From: Fictibacillus marinisediminis
GTDB lineage: Bacteria; Bacillota; Bacilli; Bacillales; Fictibacillaceae
Reading direction: 5' to 3'
DNA length: 64,000 nucleotides
Assembly (NCBI RefSeq): GCF_023149135.1
Contig: NZ_JAIWJX010000002.1
Span: 2,852,001 to 2,916,000 of the forward strand
Position numbers and translations under genes: made by a program. How positions within the stretch are numbered: the stretch's first letter is position 1; every line of letters begins with the position of its first letter. The notes beneath the pieces were generated by a model, which was not told the origin of the DNA, did no database searches, and saw nothing but the letters and a program-made list of their open reading frames with translations. Below, in pieces: positions 58,306-64,000 of the stretch.

Positions 58306-60738
58306 CTATTTGCGAAGCTCAGCTCCAAAACGTTCTTCCAGACTGCGCAGGATGTTTTCATGAGCTTTTGTCACTTCTTCATCCGTAAGTGTACGTTCCG
58401 GATCAAAATATTTCAAAGAAAAGGCGAGTGATTTTTTGCCTTCTTCCATATGTTCTCCTTCGTACAGATCAAACAGGCTGCTTTCCTTGAGGAGAGCTCC
58501 TCCTGCTTCATAAATCACAGTGTTTAAGTCTCCAGCAGGCAGGTTCTTATCAACCACCAATGCAATATCCCGTGTAATGGAAGGGAATCTAGGAAGCGGC
58601 TGATAAACGGTAGGTTCTACCGTGGCCTGGATAAGCTGATCCAGATCCAATTCAAACACGTACGTCTCGTTTAAATCCCACTCTTTTTGAGTTCCAGGAT
58701 GAATCTGGCCGATCAAGCCGATGGTGATGCTGTCGAGTTTAATTACTGCTGTTCTTCCAGGATGCATCCCTTTCAAACTTTCGCTTTCAAAGGTGATACG
58801 GCTGTACAATCCGAGTTCTTCGAATAACCCTTCAAGGATTCCTTTTGCAACAAAGAAGTCTGTTTTCTTCTTTTCACCTTGCCAAGGATGGATATTCCAC
58901 AAGCCTGTCAGTGCACCGGAGAGATATGTTTTCTCTTCAGGGAGAACAGAGATCTGCTGTTCGTAGGCAAAGAAGACAGAACTGATTTCAAAGACACCTA
59001 CATCATCAATTGAACGGTGATGATTGTGGCGCACTACTTCAAGAAGCTGCGGAATCAGTGTACTGCGAAGAGTGCTGCGCTCTTCGCTCATCGGGTGGGA
59101 AACCGAGATGGTTTGCACGTTTTCCTGCTCCTCCCCCACAAAAGAGAAACTGGTTGATTTTTCAGGGGTCGTCAGTGCATAAGTTACAGCCTGATAGAGC
59201 CCGGCGCCTTCAAGATAACGCATAACCTTTCTGCGAGCTGCCTGATAGGGGCTCAATCCTCCTGGACGGCCTTCCGTTACAAGATACGTTGTAGGAATAC
59301 GGTCATAACCGTAGATTCTTCCCACTTCCTCTACAAGATCCGCATCGATGGTAATATCCGGTCTTCGGGCTGGAACGGTAACCTTGTATGCTTCTCCTTG
59401 TACCTCAAATTGGAAACGAAGTCTCGAAAAGATTTCACTGATTTGTTCGTTTTCAATAGAAGTTCCGAGCAAGCTGTTAATTCTTGTTTGGGTGACTTCA
59501 GCTCTTCCTTCACTTACCAAGCGTTCGCCATCTTCAACAATGCCTTCTGCCACTTCTCCTCCGGCATATTTCGCCATTAAGGAAGCAGCACGTTGAGCAG
59601 CCTCATATACACGGTTGCGGTCGATGCCTTTTTCATAGCGTGCACTTGCTTCACTTCGTAGTCCAAGATCCTTGGATGCTGCTCTTACACGCTGTCCTTC
59701 AAAATAAGCAGCTTCCAGCAGTACAGTAGTCGTATCTTCCTGAACTTCTGATGTTGCTCCGCCCATTACACCAGCCACAGCAACAGGGACTTCTCCATTG
59801 GTGATCACAAGATGGCTGCTGTTTAATTTTCGTGCAGCATCATCAAGCGTCACAATTTCTTCTCCGTCTTTTGCCCGGCGGATAACTACTTCCTTTGATC
59901 CGAAACGGTCATAGTCAAAGGCATGGAGCGGCTGTCCGTATTCAAGCAATACGTAGTTCGTTATATCGACCACATTATTGATTGGACGGATTCCTGCTGC
60001 AATCAAACGGTTTTGCAGCCAAAGAGGTGATGGCGCGATCGATACATTCTTTATCACCATAGCTCCGTAGTAAGGATTATCTTCTTTTGCATCAACTTTT
60101 ACCGAAATATAATCTGAAGCTTTTTCAGCTGTATAATCTAAGGAAACTTCAGGAAGACGAAGCTCCTCATTTAGAATGGCAGCAACCTCATAAGCCACAC
60201 CAATCATGTTTAAGCAGTCCGCACGGTTAGGTGTCAATCCGAGTTCAAGAACATAGTCATCCAGGTTCAAATAACTCAAGGCATCGCTGCCAACTTCCGC
60301 ATCGGAAGGCATAACGAAAATCCCTGTTGAATACTCTTTTGGCACCAATTTCGTTTCCACACCAAGTTCAGTGAGTGAACAGATCATTCCATGAGACGCT
60401 TCTCCGCGAAGTTTCGCTTTCTTAATCTTGAAGTTTCCAGGAAGTACAGCACCTACTTGCGCTACCGGCACTTTTTGGCCAGCAGCCACGTTTGGAGCAC
60501 CGCACACGATTTGTACCGGATCTCCTTCACCGATGTCGACTTTACAGACACGGAGTTTATCGGCATTTGGATGCTGAACACATTCCAGCACATGTCCGAC
60601 GACCACTCCTGTAATCCCTTTGTTGAGGGATTCCACGATTTCTACTTCAATTCCGCTTTTCGTAATTTTTTCACCAAGCTCTGCAGCACTGATATTAATA
60701 TTTACATACTCTTTCAGCCAGTTATATGAAACTAACAC
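58306..60738 (-). CDS. pheT: Phenylalanyl-tRNA synthetase, beta subunit
   Basis: With PheS it charges tRNA-Phe. 810 residues in domain order: N-terminal tRNA-binding EMAP-like fold ([20 protein letters not shown]), B3/B4 editing domain ([20 protein letters not shown]), B5, the catalytic-like core ([20 protein letters not shown]) and a C-terminal anticodon-binding ferredoxin fold ([14 protein letters not shown]). It lies 13 bases after pheS. Confidence 0.98.
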   Translation of the reverse strand: MLVSYNWLKEYVNINISAAELGEKITKSGIEVEIVESLNKGITGVVVGHVLECVQHPNADKLRVCKVDIGEGDPVQIVCGAPNVAAGQKVPVAQVGAVLPGNFKIKKAKLRGEASHGMICSLTELGVETKLVPKEYSTGIFVMPSDAEVGSDALSYLNLDDYVLELGLTPNRADCLNMIGVAYEVAAILNEELRLPEVSLDYTAEKASDYISVKVDAKEDNPYYGAMVIKNVSIAPSPLWLQNRLIAAGIRPINNVVDITNYVLLEYGQPLHAFDYDRFGSKEVVIRRAKDGEEIVTLDDAARKLNSSHLVITNGEVPVAVAGVMGGATSEVQEDTTTVLLEAAYFEGQRVRAASKDLGLRSEASARYEKGIDRNRVYEAAQRAASLMAKYAGGEVAEGIVEDGERLVSEGRAEVTQTRINSLLGTSIENEQISEIFSRLRFQFEVQGEAYKVTVPARRPDITIDADLVEEVGRIYGYDRIPTTYLVTEGRPGGLSPYQAARRKVMRYLEGAGLYQAVTYALTTPEKSTSFSFVGEEQENVQTISVSHPMSEERSTLRSTLIPQLLEVVRHNHHRSIDDVGVFEISSVFFAYEQQISVLPEEKTYLSGALTGLWNIHPWQGEKKKTDFFVAKGILEGLFEELGLYSRITFESESLKGMHPGRTAVIKLDSITIGLIGQIHPGTQKEWDLNETYVFELDLDQLIQATVEPTVYQPLPRFPSITRDIALVVDKNLPAGDLNTVIYEAGGALLKESSLFDLYEGEHMEEGKKSLAFSLKYFDPERTLTDEEVTKAHENILRSLEERFGAELRK

Positions 60739-60751
60739 AGGGTTCCCCTCC

Positions 60752-61786
60752 TTATGCCTTTTTAAATTGTTTTAAGAAACGAAGATCGTTTGTGTAAAAA
60801 TGACGGATATCATCAATTCCATACTTCAGCATCGCAATCCGTTCAGGGCCCATTCCAAATGCAAACCCTGTGTATTTCTTCGAGTCGAAGCCTGCCATCT
60901 CCAATACGTTCGGATGGACCATACCTGCTCCAAGGATCTCAATCCAGCCAGTATGCTTACAGATCGAACAGCCTTTTCCACCACATTTAAAACAGGAAAT
61001 ATCCATCTCGACAGACGGTTCTGTGAATGGGAAAAAACTTGGGCGCAAACGGATTTTGCGCTCTTCGCCGAACATTTTTTTTGCGAAGGTTTCAAGAACA
61101 CCTTTTAAGTCACTCAAGCGGACATTCTCATCGACGACAAGTCCTTCGATCTGCATGAACTGATGAGAGTGAGTCGCATCATCGTCATCCCTTCTGTACA
61201 CTTTCCCCGGAGAAATAATTTTGACCGGGCCTCTTCCGTGATGTTTTTCCATCGTTCTTGCCTGCACCGGAGAAGTCTGTGTACGAAGCAGAATGTCTTC
61301 TGTAATAAAGAATGAATCCTGCATGTCTCTTGCCGGATGTCCTTTCGGTAGGTTCAGTGCTTCAAAATTGTAATAATCGGTTTCCACTTCAGGGCCTTCT
61401 GCCACCGTGAAGCCCATCGTTAAGAAAAGATCTTCAATCTCTTCAACGACTGCCGTTAACGGATGAGAGTTCCCCTTTCTGGCCGGCCGGCCCGGAAGTG
61501 TAACATCGATCGATTCTTTTTTCAGCTTTTCTTCAATAGCAGCCTGTTCCATCTGGCTGATTTTCGCATCAAGCGCGGCTGTGATCGCATCCCTTACTTC
61601 ATTCGCATAAGCCCCAATAACAGGACGTTCTTCCGGAGATAGTTTCCCCATCCCTTTAAGTACTTCTGTGATCGGCCCTTTTTTACCCAAATAAGATACT
61701 TTGATGTCCTGTAATTCTTTCAGCTCATTTGCTTGCTGAATTTTCACCAATGCTTCTTCCTTTAATGCCTGCAATCGGTCCTGCAT
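60752..61786 (-). CDS. pheS: Phenylalanyl-tRNA synthetase, alpha subunit
   Basis: The catalytic subunit, class II. 344 residues: N-terminal coiled coil (about 1-90), then motif 2 ([20 protein letters not shown]), the FxxGxxG-type [15 protein letters not shown] and motif 3 ([17 protein letters not shown]). [17 protein letters not shown] is a cysteine-rich insert common in Firmicute PheS. It is under a tRNA-Phe T-box. Confidence 0.98.
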   Translation of the reverse strand: MQDRLQALKEEALVKIQQANELKELQDIKVSYLGKKGPITEVLKGMGKLSPEERPVIGAYANEVRDAITAALDAKISQMEQAAIEEKLKKESIDVTLPGRPARKGNSHPLTAVVEEIEDLFLTMGFTVAEGPEVETDYYNFEALNLPKGHPARDMQDSFFITEDILLRTQTSPVQARTMEKHHGRGPVKIISPGKVYRRDDDDATHSHQFMQIEGLVVDENVRLSDLKGVLETFAKKMFGEERKIRLRPSFFPFTEPSVEMDISCFKCGGKGCSICKHTGWIEILGAGMVHPNVLEMAGFDSKKYTGFAFGMGPERIAMLKYGIDDIRHFYTNDLRFLKQFKKA

Positions 61787-61810
61787 AACATCTTGCCTCC
61801 TTTAGAAAAT

Positions 61811-62075
61811 AAAAAAACCCCGTCCATAAAAGGGACGAGGATTCGCGGTACCACCCAGATTAATCAAGAATTTTGGCCAACGCCATCATACTTGTTCACT
61901 TCGTTTTCATAACGGACTAGGTCCGGTCCACCCTACTGTAGGTTCAGGCGACTGCTCAGGAGCGAATTCGATAAATTCTACCGGAGAAACACTTTCAGTC
62001 AAGGTATTTCCTCCCTTTACCGGCGAGTTCTTATTTACTACTCTCCATCGATGCATTTTATTCATGCAGTTGTCT
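61811..62075 (-). ncRNA. Phenylalanine T-box leader of pheST
   Basis: The minus strand carries GGGTGGTACCGCG (about 61856-61844), the antiterminator T-box, then the terminator CCTCGTCC/GGACGGGG (61833-61840 with 61818-61825) and T7. TTC (61966-61964) directly before GCTCCTGAG is the likely specifier for tRNA-Phe(GAA); the arrangement mirrors the CTC of the ilvB leader. GAGAGTAGTAA upstream belongs to stem I. Confidence 0.9.
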
Positions 62076-62079
62076 TCTT

Positions 62080-62108
62080 ATTATAGTTGAACTTCCCTAT
62101 CTGTGCAA
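62080..62108 (-). promoter_or_regulatory. Promoter of pheST
   Basis: TTGCAC (62108-62103), a 17-base spacer and TATAAT (62085-62080), immediately upstream of the T-box. Confidence 0.82.
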
Positions 62109-62142
62109 TTGCCAATCTGTTTTAATAGTGTATTCCCTTTTG

Positions 62143-62907
62143 TTATTTCCTGTTCTTCTGAAGTTCATACAGCATGATTCCAGCCGCAACAGCAACGTTC
62201 AGTGATTCAGCATTCCCGAACATCGGGATATAGACAAGCTGGTCTGCGGATTCCATAATTTCCATCCGCACTCCGCTGCCTTCGTTTCCTACAACGAGCG
62301 CAAACGTCCCTGAAGATTGCACGTCATGCAATGATTCGGCACCTTTTAGTGCAGAAACGAAAACAGGTACCTGTTCCTGTCTGCACGCTGCGATCCAATC
62401 CTGAAGATTTCCTTTTACAACGGGAAGATGGAACAGCGAACCTTGTGTAGAGCGAAGAACCTTGCTGTTATAAACATCGACAGTTCCTTCACCAAGCACA
62501 ATCCCGTCCAGACCTGCAGCGTCTGCGGTTCTAATTATTGTACCAAGGTTTCCAGGATCCTGAACGCCGTCCACAAGCAGGTATTTTCCGCCGGCTTTTA
62601 CTTGTAGCTCCTTTGAACTCATACGGCAGATTGCCAAAACTCCCTGCGGATGTTCAGTATCACTTAGGATTCCCATGATTTTTTTAGAAACTACCCATGG
62701 GTCCAGGCGAAGCTGTTCCCAATCATGCGGCATCTGGTAGGATTCCTCTATAATCAGATGAGCAATCTGGACGTTATGGTTCATTGCTTCTTCAATCAGA
62801 TGAGGCCCTTCAATAATGTATTGTCCTAATTTATCCCGTTCTTTTCTTGTGTACAGTTTTTTCCATTGTTTTATGGAAGCATTTTGTTCTGATTCAATCC
62901 GTTTCAT
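62143..62907 (-). CDS. ysgA: SpoU/TrmH-family RNA 2'-O-methyltransferase (YsgA)
   Basis: 254 residues with the SPOUT knot signatures: VDGVQDPGNLGTIIRTADAA, ALVVGNEGSGV and IPMFGNAESLNVAVAAGIML, which form the SAM site. The N-terminal region (KRIESEQNASIKQWKKLYTR) is the substrate-binding domain of rRNA methylases. I start at ATG 62907 (MKRIESEQN) rather than 62937, in line with the family. The target nucleotide is unknown to me, probably in 23S rRNA. Confidence 0.9.
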   Translation of the reverse strand: MKRIESEQNASIKQWKKLYTRKERDKLGQYIIEGPHLIEEAMNHNVQIAHLIIEESYQMPHDWEQLRLDPWVVSKKIMGILSDTEHPQGVLAICRMSSKELQVKAGGKYLLVDGVQDPGNLGTIIRTADAAGLDGIVLGEGTVDVYNSKVLRSTQGSLFHLPVVKGNLQDWIAACRQEQVPVFVSALKGAESLHDVQSSGTFALVVGNEGSGVRMEIMESADQLVYIPMFGNAESLNVAVAAGIMLYELQKNRK

Positions 62908-63042
62908 TGGGTTCAACCATCCTTTAATCTCTTTCAACTTTTTTTATTATATCTTCAAAATGATACATAATCCATCGGCCCTTAATAAAAACTAGGGAAT
63001 AGTCACAAACTTAATGAAATAAATCTGTTTGAGGTGATAATG

Positions 63043-63249
63043 ATGGATATCGATATCCGTAAAGCAGTTCTTGCCAATGTTTCCGGAAACAATAAAGAAC
63101 AATTGGAAAGTACAATCGTTGATGCGATCCAAAGCGGTGAAGAAAAAATGCTTCCTGGTCTTGGCGTACTGTTTGAAGTGATCTGGAAAGAATCCGACAA
63201 TCAGAAAAAAGAAGAAATGCTTGCAACCCTTTCCAGCGGTTTGAAATAG
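63043..63249 (+). CDS. sspI: Small acid-soluble spore protein SspI
   Basis: A minor forespore SASP. ATG 63043 ([20 protein letters not shown]) lies 5 bases after GAGGTGA, giving 68 residues. [20 protein letters not shown] and [16 protein letters not shown] are nearly as in B. subtilis SspI. I could not place a sigma-G promoter with confidence. Monocistronic. Confidence 0.96.
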   Translation: MDIDIRKAVLANVSGNNKEQLESTIVDAIQSGEEKMLPGLGVLFEVIWKESDNQKKEEMLATLSSGLK

Positions 63250-63253
63250 TAAA

Positions 63254-63281
63254 AGTCCCGGGAGATCCTCCCGGGATTTTT
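63254..63281. terminator. Bidirectional terminator after sspI
   Basis: A perfect TCCCGGGAG/CTCCCGGGA stem (63256-63264 with 63268-63276), then TTTTTAC on the plus strand; it also follows the dUTPase-like gene on the other strand. Confidence 0.88.
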
Positions 63282-63285
63282 ACTT

Positions 63286-63771
63286 TTAATACCCTTCATC
63301 CTGACGCTGATGATTGATTTCATTCTTTTTGTAGTAACCATCCACGATATTTTCTACCGAGAAGCCAAGAAGCTGGCCGAGGCCAATGAATTCAGAAAAC
63401 AATTGGCTAAACAGGGTTTTGTCTTTTTTGCCTTGCAGGCCGCTGATGAGCCGGTAAAGAGATAGGAATTGGCCGGTCAGGTCTTCATTGCTTGCAACTG
63501 CATGGATTTCAATGTCATCCATCCCCATGTCAAGTCCAACCGACAGGATAAAATGAAGTCCGTCCACATATTCCTCAAGAATGACACTGTCCGATGATGC
63601 AGGTTTAACACTCCAGTATTTAAAACAACGGGTTTCATTGGCCAGCTCCCCTAGCTCGACAAGCAGGGCGAGCAGACGATGATCATAAAGGTTATCGTTA
63701 TGTAAACCATGCTCTTGTATAATTCGATCATTCAGATGCTTCTGCATTTCAAATAGTTCTTTAAAACCCAA
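63286..63771 (-). CDS. dUTPase-like all-alpha NTP pyrophosphatase (dUTPase_2 family)
   Basis: 161 residues, all-helical, with LLVELGELANETRCFKYWS (ExxE metal motif) and ILEEYVDGLHFILSVGLDMG (ExxD) separated by a short loop, as in dimeric dUTPases. It probably hydrolyses dUTP or a related nucleotide. TTG 63771 is spaced six bases from AAAGGAGTG; the GTG at 63780 lies inside that site. It is convergent with sspI. Confidence 0.85.
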   Translation of the reverse strand: MGFKELFEMQKHLNDRIIQEHGLHNDNLYDHRLLALLVELGELANETRCFKYWSVKPASSDSVILEEYVDGLHFILSVGLDMGMDDIEIHAVASNEDLTGQFLSLYRLISGLQGKKDKTLFSQLFSEFIGLGQLLGFSVENIVDGYYKKNEINHQRQDEGY

Positions 63772-63825
63772 GATATCCACTCCTTTCGCTCATTATAACA
63801 AACTTATGATTTCCTTAAAAACACA

Positions 63826-63858
63826 CCAAAAAACCCCAGGTTGGAGTCCCCTGAGGCT
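63826..63858 (-). terminator. Terminator after the 3'-most gene
   Basis: CCTCAGG/CCTGGGG pairing on the minus strand (63850-63856 with 63834-63840, one G-U), then TTTTTTGG. Confidence 0.75.
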
Positions 63859-63869
63859 GGATCGCGTTA

Positions 63870-64000
63870 TCATGCACTTTTCGCAGGTGTATTCTCTTTT
63901 TTTTCAAAAAAGTCCTCCCATTTGACAATCCATTCTTTCTTTCTCAGGAGATGAAACAGGACGAGCATCATGGCTGCAATTCCGATTCCCCAGACCACTG
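63870..64000 (-). CDS. C-terminal end of an unidentified membrane protein
   Basis: Only the last 43 codons are inside the window. They encode one transmembrane helix (WGIGIAAMMLVLFHLL) followed by a charged cytosolic tail rich in Lys and Glu (KKEWIVKWEDFFEKKENTPA). The start lies past base 64000. No family can be named from this fragment; the terminator just downstream supports a real gene end. Confidence 0.65.
   Translation of the reverse strand, partial: VVWGIGIAAMMLVLFHLLRKKEWIVKWEDFFEKKENTPAKSA

Noticed and set aside
63003..63226. Minus-strand frames opposite sspI
   Set aside because: Antisense to a conserved SASP gene with a clear ribosome site on the plus strand.

Overview
The window looks like chromosome from a spore-forming member of the Bacillaceae. 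Its backbone runs in nearly the same order as I remember from Bacillus subtilis: hemDCXA, engB, lonA, lonB, clpX, tig, ysoA, the ilv-leu cluster, ysnB-rdgB-rph-gerM-racE, gerE, sdhBAC, yslB, lysC, uvrC, trxA, etfAB-fadB-fadR, lcfA, yshE-mutS2-polX-cvpA-zapA, rnhC, pheTS, ysgA, sspI. Spore genes (gerE, gerM, sspI, lonB) confirm an endospore former. A genus such as Fictibacillus is possible, but that is a guess. I see no prophage, transposase, CRISPR array or rRNA. The one feature resembling an undescribed element is a 128-bp dispersed non-coding repeat; everything else is core genome with a dense set of RNA and operator switches.

Region by region. 1-3800: tetrapyrrole genes on the minus strand with a PerR-like operator ahead of hemA. 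4320-12833: a membrane protein, then a quality-control block (EngB, LonA, LonB, ClpX, trigger factor). 12948-25191: TPR protein YsoA and the branched-chain amino acid cluster ilvE-ilvD-[T-box]-ilvB-ilvH-ilvC-leuA-leuB-leuC-leuD. A sigma-A promoter and two CcpA-type sites precede ilvE. 25522-25850: tRNA-Arg(TCT) and tRNA-Gly(TCC). 25949-30127: a phosphoesterase, dITP/XTP pyrophosphatase, RNase PH, a broken gerM, and glutamate racemase. 30314-35381: the glucose PTS locus glcT-ptsG-ptsH-ptsI with its antiterminator leader, which sits elsewhere in B. subtilis. 35578-39213: gerE and the succinate dehydrogenase operon. 39529-42830: yslB, a lone bioB under a BirA operator, and lysC under a lysine riboswitch. 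42878-51024: uvrC, thioredoxin, a histidine phosphatase, and the fatty-acid degradation genes with FadR and CcpA sites. 51214-58243: two very small genes, YshE, MutS2, PolX, CvpA, ZapA, RNase HIII. 58306-64000: phenylalanyl-tRNA synthetase under a T-box, an rRNA methyltransferase, SspI, a dUTPase-like protein, and the 3' end of a membrane protein gene.

Almost every biosynthetic block has a visible sensor. These include uncharged tRNA-Leu (ilvB leader), uncharged tRNA-Phe (pheS leader), lysine (lysC leader), glucose through GlcT (ptsG leader), biotin through BirA (bioB), acyl-CoA through FadR and catabolite status through CcpA (fadR and lcfA), and peroxide/metal through PerR (hemA).

Two genes, gerM and fadB, contain single-base deletions in or next to homopolymer runs. 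Either the strain has lost these functions or the assembly has homopolymer errors. Start codons were re-chosen from ribosome binding sites in many genes, as noted per entry.
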